A stretch of DNA of 64,000 bases from Ga0077560 sp046330395 (GTDB lineage: Bacteria > Actinomycetota > Thermoleophilia > Miltoncostaeales > Miltoncostaeaceae), in contig JAXLSS010000013.1 in NCBI GenBank assembly GCA_046330395.1, positions 25,200-89,199 of the forward strand, in the 5' to 3' direction. Made by a program: the position numbers and the translations under genes. Numbering within the stretch: the first letter of the stretch is position 1; each line of letters starts with the position of its first letter. The notes beneath the pieces are model-generated. The model did no database searches, had not been told where the DNA came from, and saw only the letters and a program-made list of their open reading frames with translations. Of the stretch, positions 41,507 to 50,525 are shown in pieces.

Positions 41507-42130
41507 TCAGATCGGTAGGACGTCGCGCAGCCAGGCGGCCAGCGCGTTGCGCAGCGGGGGCAACCCGCCGCGCAGCGCGTGGTCGCCCGGCGTGCGCACC
41601 ACGCGGCGACCGGGGGAATCCGGGGGCATGCCGTAAGGGTCGCGTTCACCCTGCACCACCAGCACGGGCACGCCCACCCCGTCCAGCTCCGGCAACCGGC
41701 TGGGGCCACGTGAGCCGTCGCGCCGCGGCGGCGGCAGCATGGGGAACGCCAGACACAGCACCCCGACCGCACCGGTGGTGACCGCCGTGCGGCACGCCAC
41801 GCGCGCACCCGACGAGCGCCCGCCCGTGACCACCGGCAGGCCCGGAGCCACCTCGGCGCCCACCCAGGCCACCACGGCCTCCCACGCCGCATCCAGCCGC
41901 GGGGCCGGATCGGGGCGACGGCGGCCCGCCACCCGGTAGGGCTGCTCCACCAGCACCACGCTCACCCCCAGCTCCAGGGCCGTGGTGGTGGCCGCCACCA
42001 GGTCGGGGGCCGTCACGCCGCCCCCCGCGCCGTGGCCCAGCACGAGCGCGCCCACGGCGTCCGGGACGGCGTGCACATGCGCGCGAGCGGGGCCCTCGGG
42101 CGTGGGCACCTCGTGCACGCATGCGGTCAC
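41507..42130 (-). CDS. KANL3/Tex30-type alpha/beta hydrolase
   Basis: 207 residues. 'GALVLGHGAGGGVTAPDL' is the oxyanion strand-turn, 'VVTGGRSSGARVA' the nucleophile elbow (GxSxG), 'LVVQGERDPYG' carries the acid and 'TPGDHALRGG' the His. This is the compact dienelactone-hydrolase-like group (KANL3/Tex30); substrate unknown. GTG 42130 overlaps the stop of the metallophosphoesterase gene (GTGA), so the two are co-translated. Confidence 0.85.
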   Translation of the reverse strand: MTACVHEVPTPEGPARAHVHAVPDAVGALVLGHGAGGGVTAPDLVAATTTALELGVSVVLVEQPYRVAGRRRPDPAPRLDAAWEAVVAWVGAEVAPGLPVVTGGRSSGARVACRTAVTTGAVGVLCLAFPMLPPPRRDGSRGPSRLPELDGVGVPVLVVQGERDPYGMPPDSPGRRVVRTPGDHALRGGLPPLRNALAAWLRDVLPI

Positions 42131-43221
42131 CCGGGCAGCACCACCCGGTCGCGCACCGCGCCCGCGTCGTCCAGGAACACGCACACCACCCGTCGCGGAG
42201 TGTCGTCCACGCGCAGCACGCCGTAGGTCTCCAGCGACACCTTGGCGTCGGCCGAGCGCGGGGTGCGCCCCTCGCTGCGCGGCGCCCCGCCGGTGCCCAG
42301 CGTGAACTCCGGGATGCCGCCGATCACGCGCCGCTCGTAGCGGTGGTTGTGCCCGGCGATGACCGCCACCACATGGCCGCGCGCCACCGCAAGCACCGGG
42401 TTGGCCGGGGCCGGTGGGCGGTGGACCAGCAGGTAGGTGTGCCGGGCGCCGGGACGGGCGAGGGCCGCGCGCACGAACGGCACGTCCCCGGCGTCCATCT
42501 CCAGGCCCAGGGCGATGATGCGCACCCCGCCGTGGGTGAACACGTACCGGTCGCCGCCGTTCGGCAGCCCCAGCGCCGAGGCGACGGCACCGCCGCCGCC
42601 GTAGGCCAGGTCGTGCTCCCCCAGGGTGGCCACGAACGGCCCCTCCGCCAGCAGCGGGCGCATGGGCCGGAAGATGTTGTGGTCGAACAGGACGGGCGCG
42701 GCCACCAGGTAGCTGTTGTCGCCCGGCACCGCGGTGAACGCGGGGTCCTGGGCCGCCGCCACCCGCGCCACCGCGTACTCGGCGTCACCACCCGCCCCGT
42801 AGTCGCCGAAGGCCGTGAAGCGCACCGGCGCGGCGGGGTCGGTGGCGGCCGTGGTGACCGCGCCCCAGGCGACCGCGCGGCCGTCAACCGAGGCCACCCA
42901 CGGCTGGCGGGCGCCCGGGGTGAGGCCGGTGAGGTGGCCGTCCACGTCGGTCACCGTGCGCCCGTCGGGCGTGGTGGCCACGATGTGCACCGTGTGGCGG
43001 CCGGGGATGTGCCAGCTCAGGGTGGCGTCGGTGGTGCCCAGCCGGGTCACGTACGGGCCGCGCGTGAACGGGTCGGACGACACCGGCAGCACGAAACGCA
43101 GCCAGTACACGATCACCCCGGCCACCAGCAGCGCCATCAGACCCGCCAGCAGGCTCACGACGATGAGGGCGCGGCGCAGCCGGCGTTCCCGTGGGGTGCG
43201 TTGCGCCGTGGCCTCGGTCAT
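42127..43221 (-). CDS. Membrane-anchored metallophosphoesterase
   Basis: 364 residues. One N-terminal transmembrane helix ('LIVVSLLAGLMALLVAGVIVYWL') and a beta domain (~55-125) of the purple-acid-phosphatase type precede the phosphoesterase core: 'FTAFGDYGAGGD', 'VPGDNSYL', 'ATLGEHDLAYG', 'TYLLVHRPP' and 'VAVIAGHNHRYER'. In the GNH motif Asn is Glu (GEHD), which may weaken the active site. Faces outside the membrane. ATG 43221 lies eight bases after a TACAGT -10 box on this strand, close to leaderless. It is the first gene of a two-gene unit. Confidence 0.82.
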   Translation of the reverse strand: MTEATAQRTPRERRLRRALIVVSLLAGLMALLVAGVIVYWLRFVLPVSSDPFTRGPYVTRLGTTDATLSWHIPGRHTVHIVATTPDGRTVTDVDGHLTGLTPGARQPWVASVDGRAVAWGAVTTAATDPAAPVRFTAFGDYGAGGDAEYAVARVAAAQDPAFTAVPGDNSYLVAAPVLFDHNIFRPMRPLLAEGPFVATLGEHDLAYGGGGAVASALGLPNGGDRYVFTHGGVRIIALGLEMDAGDVPFVRAALARPGARHTYLLVHRPPAPANPVLAVARGHVVAVIAGHNHRYERRVIGGIPEFTLGTGGAPRSEGRTPRSADAKVSLETYGVLRVDDTPRRVVCVFLDDAGAVRDRVVLPG

Positions 43222-43333
43222 CCGGAATCACTGTACGCCACCCCATGCGGGCCTCCCGGCCGTCTGGGGGGTTGACGCAACGGGCGCCGCGCAGGAGCGT
43301 GATCGGGCTCAGCCCATGTCCAGGAGGTCCTCG

Positions 43334-45340
43334 ATGCACCGTCCACCCGTTCGACGCCGCGCGCTGCGCTTGGGGGTGCTCGCGACCGCCTGCACGGCGG
43401 GGGTGGCGGCGATGGCGTTCGGCGCGGCCGGCGACCTCAGCAGGGTGAGCCTCACGTCCACGGGTATCCAGGCCACGCTGGCCTCGGCCAGCTCGGCCGT
43501 CAGCGCCGACGGGCGGTACGTGGTGTTCGCCAGCAAGGACCAGCTGGATCAACCACCCACGGGCGGGAAGACCCAGATCTACGTGCGCGACCGCCAGACC
43601 GGCGTCACCGTGATGGCGTCGGCATCCGCCGGCGGCGCGGCCGGCAACGGCGACTCGGCCGAGGGCGACACGTTCAACCCCGCCTTCGACATCAGCGCCG
43701 ACGGCCGGTACGTGGTGTTCGCCAGCACCGCCACCAACCTGGTACCCAACGACGCCAACGGCACGGCGGACGTGTTCCGCAAGGACATGGTGACCCGTCA
43801 GGTCACCCTGGTGTCGGTGAACAGCGCCGGGCAGCAGGCCAACGCGGCCGTGTTCGGCGACCCCAGCGTCTCCGGGGACGGCAACCGGGTGGCCTTCAAC
43901 GACGGCCAGGCAACCAACCTGTTCCCCAACGACCCAGGCAACAAGTCGGACGTGCTGCTGCGTGACATCGCGGCCGGCACCACGGTGCCCGTGTCGGTGA
44001 ACTCCCAGGGGCAGCTGGCCAACGGCACCTGCGAGCGGCCCACCATCAGCGCGGACGGGCGTGTGGTGGCCTTCGAGGCGGTGCTGGACACCACCAACCT
44101 CTTCCCCAACGACAACAACAACGCCAATGACATCATGGTGCGCAACATTGCGGCGGGGACCACCGTGCCCGCCGACGTCGCCACCAACGGCGACGTGCTG
44201 GGGGCCAACATCCCGGACATCTCCGGCAACGGCCGGTATGTGGTGTTCCAGACCGGCGAGACCCTCGACCCGGCCAACGACAACACCGGCCAGGACGTGT
44301 ACCGGCGTGACGTGGTGGCCGGCGTCACCACCCTGGTGTCGGCCCGCAACGGGCTGGACGGTCGGGGCAACGGGGCCGCTCACACGGCATCCATCTCGGC
44401 CGACGGCGCCCGGGTGGCCTTCGAGTCGGAGTCCAACAACCTCACCACCGTGGACAACAACGCCGCCCAGACGGACGCGTTCGTGCGGGATGTCCCCGCG
44501 CGCACCACCCAGTTGGTCAGCGCGCAGGCCAACGGCACGCAGGGCGGGAACGCGTCGAACCAACCCGAGATCTCGGGCAATGGGGCGAACGTCGCCTTCG
44601 AGTACAACGACGACACCGGCGTCGTCAACAACGATCCACTGATCCCCGGTGACACCAACAAGGTGCAGGACATCTTCCTGAAGGAGCTGGCCGGCGCGAA
44701 TGCGACCGCACCCACGCTGGCGCTCACCGCCCCGGCCGACGTCAGCAACGTAGGCAGCGGCGTGGCCACCGTCACGGTGACGGGCTCGGCGTCCGACCCC
44801 GCGGGCATCGCGTCGGTGACCGTCAACGGTGCCCCCGCGACCGTGGCCGCCGACGGCACCTTCAGCATGCCTGCCCCGCTCGGCGCGGCCGGCACCAGCA
44901 CGGCCATCGCGGTGGTGGCGCGCAACGGTGCCGGGGTCACCACCACGCTCACCCGCACGGTGCGCCGCCTGCCCGTGTCCTCGGGCCCCAGCGGCGGCAC
45001 CGAGAGCCGGCCGAAGCTGCAGGCGTCCAAGGCCACATACGCCGGTGGGATCGTGAAGATCACGATGGGCATCTCCACCGGGGTGACCGGCACCGCCCAC
45101 CTGCAGGTGTGGCGCGTGCAGAAGCTGGCGCACCACAAGACCCGGCTGCTGCCGATGAAGCGCCGCTTCACCCGGCAGGTGAGCAACCTCACGCCCGTCC
45201 TGCTGCGGGTGGGGCGACTGCCGGTGGGCGGCTACCGCCTGCGCATCAGCGTGACGATCCCCACGCGGACGCTGGGCACGCTCAACCTGCCCCTCACGCG
45301 GCTGTTCACCGTGAAGCCGGTCAAGCGGAAGGCCAGGTAG
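43334..45340 (+). CDS. Secreted PD40 beta-propeller protein
   Basis: 668 residues. Signal peptide ('LGVLATACTAGVAAMAFGAAG') precedes seven or so PD40 (TolB-like) repeats of the form 'ISADGRYVVFAS...LVPNDANGTADVFRKD', spanning ~30-455. An Ig-like domain (~465-555, 'VTVTGSASDPAGIASVTVNGAPATV') and a basic C-terminal domain (~570-668, 'HLQVWRVQKLAHHKTRLLP') follow. There is no catalytic motif. The propeller may bind surface or matrix ligands. CAGGAGG precedes ATG 43334, and a strong terminator follows. Confidence 0.83.
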   Translation: MHRPPVRRRALRLGVLATACTAGVAAMAFGAAGDLSRVSLTSTGIQATLASASSAVSADGRYVVFASKDQLDQPPTGGKTQIYVRDRQTGVTVMASASAGGAAGNGDSAEGDTFNPAFDISADGRYVVFASTATNLVPNDANGTADVFRKDMVTRQVTLVSVNSAGQQANAAVFGDPSVSGDGNRVAFNDGQATNLFPNDPGNKSDVLLRDIAAGTTVPVSVNSQGQLANGTCERPTISADGRVVAFEAVLDTTNLFPNDNNNANDIMVRNIAAGTTVPADVATNGDVLGANIPDISGNGRYVVFQTGETLDPANDNTGQDVYRRDVVAGVTTLVSARNGLDGRGNGAAHTASISADGARVAFESESNNLTTVDNNAAQTDAFVRDVPARTTQLVSAQANGTQGGNASNQPEISGNGANVAFEYNDDTGVVNNDPLIPGDTNKVQDIFLKELAGANATAPTLALTAPADVSNVGSGVATVTVTGSASDPAGIASVTVNGAPATVAADGTFSMPAPLGAAGTSTAIAVVARNGAGVTTTLTRTVRRLPVSSGPSGGTESRPKLQASKATYAGGIVKITMGISTGVTGTAHLQVWRVQKLAHHKTRLLPMKRRFTRQVSNLTPVLLRVGRLPVGGYRLRISVTIPTRTLGTLNLPLTRLFTVKPVKRKAR

Positions 45341-45349
45341 CCCCGCATT

Positions 45350-45374
45350 GGGGCCGGGCACATGGCCCGGCCCC
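45350..45374 (+). terminator. Terminator after the PD40 gene
   Basis: GGGGCCGGGC/GCCCGGCCCC, 10-bp perfect stem with a 5-base loop, nine bases after the stop. A T-rich patch (TTTGTCCCCTTTT) follows at 45390-45402. Confidence 0.75.
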
Positions 45375-45414
45375 CGGGGACGTCGGGCGTTTGTCCCCTT
45401 TTCGGTCATGTGAG

Positions 45415-45443
45415 TTGCCCATAGAGCCGATGACCCCTAAAGT
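45415..45443 (+). promoter_or_regulatory. Promoter of the FTR1-type gene
   Basis: -35 TTGCCC (45415-45420), 17-bp spacer, -10 TAAAGT (45438-45443), 51 bp before ATG 45495. No DtxR/IdeR-type iron box is recognised over it. Confidence 0.55.
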
Positions 45444-45494
45444 TGCCGCCGTCGGACCACCCGGGTCGAGTCGGCCCACGCACTGGGGGAGTGG

Positions 45495-46211
45495 ATGGGC
45501 GCAGGGCTGATTCTTCTTCGCGAGGGCTTCGAGGCCTCACTTGTGGTGGTGATCGTCCTGTCGCTGCTCAACCGCATCGGGCGCCGGGACGTCCTGTCCA
45601 CCGTGTGGATCGCGGTGGCCGCGGCCATGGCCGTCAGCGTCGCCATCGGCGGCGTGCTGGTGTTCGTGGGCGCCGAGTTCGACGGCCGCGCGGAGAAGAT
45701 CTGGGAGGGCACCACCATGCTGGCGGCCGCGGGGCTGCTGACCTGGATGATCTTCTGGATGCGCCGCCAGGCCCGCTCGCTGCGCGGGGAGATCGAGGGC
45801 CAGGTGCGCCGGGCGCTCGCCACCGGGTCCAGCATGGCGCTGGGCACCGTGGTGTTCGTGGGCGTGCTGCGCGAGGGCCTTGAGACCGCGCTGTTCGTGT
45901 TCGGCAGCTTCCAGGGCGCCAACCGGTTGACCAGCACCGTCGGCGCCACCGTGGGCCTCACCGTGGCCGTCGCGCTGGGATACCTGGTGTACCGCGGCGG
46001 CAGCCGCCTGCCGCTGGCCCGGTTCTTCTCGGTCACCTCCGGGCTGCTGCTGGTGTTCGCGGCCTACCTGCTGGCGTCCGCGCTGGGCGAGCTGTCCGAG
46101 GGCGGGCTGTTCCCCGAGGGCAACCTGATGCGCCTGGTCGGCTTCGCCGCCCTGGCGGTGCCCACCCTGTACTTCTTCTTCCGCCCGCAGCGCCAGGGTC
46201 TGCCCGCCTGA
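45495..46211 (+). CDS. FTR1-family iron permease
   Basis: 238 residues with about seven membrane helices. The two REGxE iron motifs are present: 'LLREGFEASLVVVIVLS' at the N-terminus and 'VGVLREGLETALFVFGSF' in the middle helix. 'SGLLLVFAAYLLASALGELSEGG' is a further conserved helix. It should import iron through the cytoplasmic membrane. The usual partners EfeO/EfeB or a multicopper oxidase are not beside it. GGGGGAG precedes ATG 45495. Confidence 0.9.
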   Translation: MGAGLILLREGFEASLVVVIVLSLLNRIGRRDVLSTVWIAVAAAMAVSVAIGGVLVFVGAEFDGRAEKIWEGTTMLAAAGLLTWMIFWMRRQARSLRGEIEGQVRRALATGSSMALGTVVFVGVLREGLETALFVFGSFQGANRLTSTVGATVGLTVAVALGYLVYRGGSRLPLARFFSVTSGLLLVFAAYLLASALGELSEGGLFPEGNLMRLVGFAALAVPTLYFFFRPQRQGLPA

Positions 46212-46225
46212 ACCGCGAGGGAGGC

Positions 46226-48023
46226 TCAGGCCTCCCCTGCCGCCTCGGCGGCCAGCATCCAGCGTGACTCCAGCTCGTCGCGCTGGGCTGCGATGTCGCG
46301 CAGCTGCCCCGTGAGGTCGCGCAGCAACTCGTGGTCGGTGGCGTTGTCGGCCATGCGGGCGTGCACGTCGCGATCCCGGTCGGCCAGCCGGTCGAGGTCC
46401 CGCTCGATGCGCTGCATGTCCTTGCGCGCCTGACGCACCACGGCGCCCGCGGGCGCCTCCGCCGGCCGCGCCGGCCGCACCGGGCCCGGCTCGCGGGCCT
46501 CCTCCCGCCGCCGCACGTACTCCTCCACGCCGCCGGGCAGGTGCCGCAGCCGACCACCCGGCATCACCGCGAAGGTGTCGTCGCACACCCGCTCCAGGAA
46601 CCAGCGGTCGTGGCTCACCACCACCAGGGTGCCGGGCCAGGCGTCCAGCAGGTCCTCCAGGGCGCTGAGGGTGTCGATGTCCAGGTCGTTGGTGGGCTCG
46701 TCCAGCAGCAGCACGTTGGGCTCGGCCATCAGCAGGCGCATCAGCTGCAGACGCCGGCGCTCCCCGCCCGACAGGTCGCGCACCAGCGTGCCGGCCCGCG
46801 CGCCCCGGAACCCGAACCGCTCGCACAGCTCCCCCGCCGTCACCTGCCGGCCGTCGCTGAGGCTGGTGTGCAGCCGCACCTCCTCCAGGGCCTCCAGCAC
46901 GCGCAAATGTCCCGGAGCGTCGGCGGAGTCCTGCGACAGGTGCGCCAGCCGCACGGTGACCCCGCGCGTCACCGCGCCCGCCTCGGGTTCGACCGCGCCG
47001 GCCAGGAGCCGGATGAGGGTGGTCTTGCCGCAGCCGTTGGCGCCCACCAGCGCCACGCGGTCGCCCGGCCCCAGCCGCCAGGTGACGCGGTCCAGCACCG
47101 GCGGGCCCCCGTCGAAGCGCACGGTGGCCTCCTCGGCCTCCAGCACGGTGTTGCCCAGGCGCGCCGTGGCGAACCGCAGCAGCTCGGCGGTGTTGCGCAC
47201 CTCGGGGACGTCGGCGATGAGGGCGTTGGCCGCCTCGATGCGGAAACGCGGCTTGCTGGTGCGCGCCGGGGGGCCGCGCCGCAACCAGGCCAGCTCCTTG
47301 CGCACCAGCTGCCGGCGCCGCTCGTCGCGCTGGGCCTCCACGCGATCGCGCTCGGCGCGGGCCAGCACGAACGCCGCGTACCCGCCGTCGTGGCGGTACA
47401 CCCCGCCGTCGGCCACCTCCCACGTGGTGGTGCACACCGCGTCCAGGAACCAGCGGTCGTGGGTCACCACCACCAGCGTGCCGCGCCGCGCCGCCATGTG
47501 CGCGGCCAGCCACGCCACCCCCTCGATGTCCAGGTGGTTGGTGGGCTCGTCCAGCAGCAGCAGCTCGGGACCGTCGATCAGCAGCTTCGCCAGCGCCACC
47601 CGCCGGCGCTCGCCCCCGCTGAGCGTGCCGATGACGGTGTCCAGGCCCTGCGGGAAGCGGCTCAGGGTGACGCCGCCCAGCAGGCCGTCCAGCACGGCGC
47701 GGAACGCCGGGTTGCCGGCCCACTCGTGGTCGGCCCGGCCGCCCACCAGCTCCCGCCGGATGGTGGCGGTGGGATCCAGGTCGTCGCCCTGCCCCAAGAG
47801 CGCCGCGTGCAGGCCGCCGGTGTGGGTCACCGCACCCGTGTCCGGCTCCTGGGTGCCCGCGATGAGGCGCAGCAGCGTGGACTTGCCGTCGCCGTTGCGG
47901 CCCACCACGCCGATGCGGTCACCGGCGGCCACGCCGAGGGAGCACGCCGTCCAGCACGGCCCGGCCGGCGTAGGTGACCCCCACCTCCTGCACGCTCACC
48001 AGGTTGCGGACGCCCGTGGACAC
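46226..48023 (-). CDS. ABC-F ATPase (ribosome-associated type), frame break near the N-terminus
   Basis: Two ABC domains without membrane segments. ABC1 has 'GVVGRNGDGKSTLLRLIAG', 'LSGGERRRVALAKLL' and 'LLLLDEPTNHLDIEG'. ABC2 has 'ALVGANGCGKTTLIRLLAG', 'LSGGERRRLQLMRLL' and 'VLLLDEPTNDLDID'. A C-terminal Arg-rich coiled coil ('RKDMQRIERDLDRLADRD') matches Uup-like members. The intact frame begins only at GTG 47932 ('VAAGDRIGVVG'). Upstream, GTG 48023 encodes the expected beginning ('VSVQEVGVTYAGRAVLDGV') in another frame; one extra base near 47938-47945 separates them. It acts on translating ribosomes. The break is probably an indel error, since the rest is fully conserved. Confidence 0.85.
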
Positions 48024-48101
48024 CCCGGCATCCTGCCGGACGCGGGGGTGCTCAGCCGTAAATCGTCGAGGGTCGCGCCGCGAGGACCGACCGATTCAGG
48101 C

Positions 48102-48767
48102 TCAGCCCGCCTGGCGGGTGCTGGCCATCACGCCGTGCGCCGGACCCATGCCGGGTCGCGTGACCGCCACCCGGTCCACGCGCACCGCCGCGGAGGTCAT
48201 GAACTCCGCGACGCAGTTGCCGTCACGGTCCGGGCCCAGCGACCCCACGCGCACGGCGCCGTCGGGCCCCACGGCCCACACGTCGAAGCTGGGGGTGCCG
48301 GCCGTGGGCAGATGATGCAGGTCGATGCGCACCACGCGGGCCGACCCGTTGGGGCGTCCCAGCTGCACGGTGCCCTGGGCCCGCCCGGACAGCGCCATGG
48401 TGCGCTGGGCGGCGAACCCGGCGGGCGCACCGCGATCGTCGCCCCGCACCACCAGCACCGCCGCGGCCAGCGATGCCGCCACGGCCACCGCCGCCCCCAC
48501 GGGCAGCACGCCGCGCCGGAACCGGCCGGCGGGGCGGCGGGGATGCGTGAGGGGCACCTCCAGCACGCGGTGCGCCAGCGCCGGGCCGGGCATGTCGCCG
48601 TCCGGGCCCGCGGCGGTCAGGGCGGTCTCCACGCGCCGCAGCCGCTCCAGACGCGCCCGGCATTCGGCGCACCCGTCCACGTGGGCGCGCAGCTCGGCCT
48701 CCGCCGGGTCCGCGGCCCGCATCTCCAGCAGCAGGGGCAGCAGCTCGCGGGCGCGCTCGTGGTTCAC
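48102..48767 (-). CDS. RskA-type membrane anti-sigma factor
   Basis: 221 residues. The N-terminal zinc-binding anti-sigma motif is 'HVDGCAECRARL' (His-x3-Cys-x2-Cys). One transmembrane helix ('VGAAVAVAASLAAAVLVV', ~90-108) and an extracytoplasmic RskA domain ('GTVQLGRPNGSARVVRIDLHHLP', 'FDVWAVGPDGAVRVGSLG') follow. It should hold the sigma factor encoded just upstream until an outside signal. GTG 48767 overlaps the sigma stop (GTGA). Confidence 0.9.
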   Translation of the reverse strand: MNHERARELLPLLLEMRAADPAEAELRAHVDGCAECRARLERLRRVETALTAAGPDGDMPGPALAHRVLEVPLTHPRRPAGRFRRGVLPVGAAVAVAASLAAAVLVVRGDDRGAPAGFAAQRTMALSGRAQGTVQLGRPNGSARVVRIDLHHLPTAGTPSFDVWAVGPDGAVRVGSLGPDRDGNCVAEFMTSAAVRVDRVAVTRPGMGPAHGVMASTRQAG

Positions 48768-49330
48768 GCCACCCCTCCCGCATCGGCCATGCGCCCCAGG
48801 GCCCGCCGGATGCGGGTCTTCACCGTGCCCAGCGGCACGCCGGTGGACGCGGCGATCTGGCCGTGGCTGAGGCCTCGGAAGTACGCCAGCTCCACCATGC
48901 GGCGCTCGTCCTCGGGCAGCCCCGCCATGGCTGCCTGCACCCAGAAGCGGTCGGACACGGCCTGCTCGTCGATGCCGGGACCCGCCAGGTCATCGGGGAG
49001 GCCCTCCAGCGGCCGCCGTCCGCGCGCCGCGTTGCGCGCGCTGTTGCGGGCCACCGTGAGCAGCCACCCGGCCGCCGACCCCCGGCCGGGGTCGAACCGG
49101 TGGGCCATGCGCCACACCCGCGTGAACGCCTCCTGCGTGGCGTCCTCGGCCGCGGCGGTGTCGCCCAGCACGGCCCGGCAAGCACCGAAGACCGCGCGCC
49201 CATACCGCTCCCACAACCCGGCGAAGGCCGTCTCATCACCCAGCGCCACGCGCCGCAGCAGCTCCGCGTCGGTGGGCCGGCCGGGGGGCACCTGGGCCGG
49301 CGCCGGCGCCGGTTCGGGGTGTTCGGGCAT
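48764..49330 (-). CDS. ECF sigma factor (SigK-like)
   Basis: 188 residues. Region 2 has 'FAGLWERYGRAVFGACRAVLGD', 'AEDATQEAFTRVWRMAHRFDP' and 'AAGWLLTVARNSARNAAR'. Region 4 has 'GLPEDERRMVELAYFRGLSHGQIAASTGVPLGTVKTRIRRAL', given here in part as 'LAYFRGLSHGQIA' and 'TVKTRIRRAL'. It is paired with the RskA-type anti-sigma gene by a 4-bp overlap. ATG 49330 begins six bases after TACTTC on this strand. Divergent from the YihY gene. Confidence 0.92.
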   Translation of the reverse strand: MPEHPEPAPAPAQVPPGRPTDAELLRRVALGDETAFAGLWERYGRAVFGACRAVLGDTAAAEDATQEAFTRVWRMAHRFDPGRGSAAGWLLTVARNSARNAARGRRPLEGLPDDLAGPGIDEQAVSDRFWVQAAMAGLPEDERRMVELAYFRGLSHGQIAASTGVPLGTVKTRIRRALGRMADAGGVA

Positions 49331-49426
49331 GCACGGGAAGTACACACCGAAGCGCCCATACGGATGTGGGTGGCGTGGTGGTGCGGCGGGTATGTCTGAG
49401 AGGCTGTCCCCCGCCACCACTCACCC

Positions 49427-50311
49427 ATGACCGCGCCCACCTCACCGCCCGCACCCACCACCGCCGCGGTGCTGCGCGCCCGCGTGCGCGGTGTGCTGGG
49501 CCGCACCATGGCCCTGCAGCTGCCCGACCGGGCGGCCGCGCTGGCCTACTACGCCTTCCTGGCCGTCCCCGCGCTGGTCCTGCTGGGGCTGGGCGTGCTG
49601 GGCCTGGCGCTCAGCCGCACGCAGGTGGACGACCTGGTGGGCCGGCTCAACGGTGTGATGCCCGCCGACGCGGTGACCCTGCTGCAGGACGCGGTGCACC
49701 GCAGCCTGCACGGCGGCAACGGGTTGCGGTTGCTGCTGGTGTCGGTGCCGCTGGCGCTGTGGAGCGCCACCGGCTTCATGGGCGCCCTGATGCGGGCCCT
49801 CAACGCCATCGAGGGCACCGACGAGACCCGCGGGCGGGTGCGGCAGCGGCTGGTGGCCCTGGGAATGCTGGCGTTCACCCTGCTGGCGCTGGTGCTGGTG
49901 GTGGGGGTGCTGGTGGTGGGCCCGCAGATCGCCGCGCGCCTGGGGTCGGCGGCCACCTGGGTGTACTGGGTGCTGCAGTGGCCGGTGCTGGTGGCGGGGG
50001 TGATGCTGGCCTTCACCGGGATCATGCGGCTGGGCCCCGACGTGGAGGGCCACATCAGCCGGCGGGCCACCGTGGTGGGCGGGGTGGTGGCCACCATGGC
50101 CTGGCTGGTGATCAGCGGCCTGTTCTCGCTGTACGTCAACCGCCTGGGCGCCTACGACACCACGTGGGGCCAGGTGGCCATCGTGGTGGTGACCCTCACG
50201 TGGATGTGGCTGTCCAGCATCGCCCTGCTGGTGGGGGCGCTGGTGAGCCGGGAGATCGAGCACGGCACGTTCCGCGCGCCCGGCCGTTCCCCGGGCGCGC
50301 CGCCGTACTGA
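49427..50311 (+). CDS. YihY/BrkB-family membrane protein
   Basis: 294 residues with six membrane helices and the family landmarks 'DRAAALAYYAFLAVPALVLLGLG', 'ALWSATGFMGALMRALNAIEGTDETRGRVRQRL' (in part) and 'TWMWLSSIALLVGALVSREIE'. The family is of unsettled function; older links to virulence and to RNase BN are not supported for most members. It sits 96 bp from the divergent SigK-like gene. ATG 49427 has no strong ribosome site. Confidence 0.9.
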   Translation: MTAPTSPPAPTTAAVLRARVRGVLGRTMALQLPDRAAALAYYAFLAVPALVLLGLGVLGLALSRTQVDDLVGRLNGVMPADAVTLLQDAVHRSLHGGNGLRLLLVSVPLALWSATGFMGALMRALNAIEGTDETRGRVRQRLVALGMLAFTLLALVLVVGVLVVGPQIAARLGSAATWVYWVLQWPVLVAGVMLAFTGIMRLGPDVEGHISRRATVVGGVVATMAWLVISGLFSLYVNRLGAYDTTWGQVAIVVVTLTWMWLSSIALLVGALVSREIEHGTFRAPGRSPGAPPY

Positions 50312-50397
50312 CGCGCACGCGCTCTCGGTGACGATCGCACCCCCTCCACCGGGCGGATGACTCCCGCCTTTCCTCGCCGTGGCGCGGCGCACCGGGT

Positions 50398-50403
50398 TAG
50401 GAT
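50398..50403 (+). promoter_or_regulatory. Possible -10 box for etfBA
   Basis: TAGGAT lies 122 bp before etfB in a 214-bp gap. If used, the message would have a leader of about 115 bases. No matching -35 is clear. Confidence 0.3.
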
Positions 50404-50525
50404 CGCTCACCGAACGCCGCCCACCGCTCGGCCGAGCTTGGGCAGGCCCTGTATCCGTGGGTGATGGCGCGCCCCTCCGGGCGCCGCACGCACCCGTGCA
50501 CACCGGCGAGTTGGTGGGAGATCTG

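Noticed and set aside
42884..45409. 841-codon minus-strand frame opposite the PD40 gene
   Set aside because: Antisense shadow; the plus-strand product has a signal peptide and regular propeller repeats.
45377..45494. Iron-regulator (DtxR/IdeR) box before the FTR1-type gene
   Set aside because: No TTAGGTTAGG-type symmetric sequence over the otherwise good promoter.
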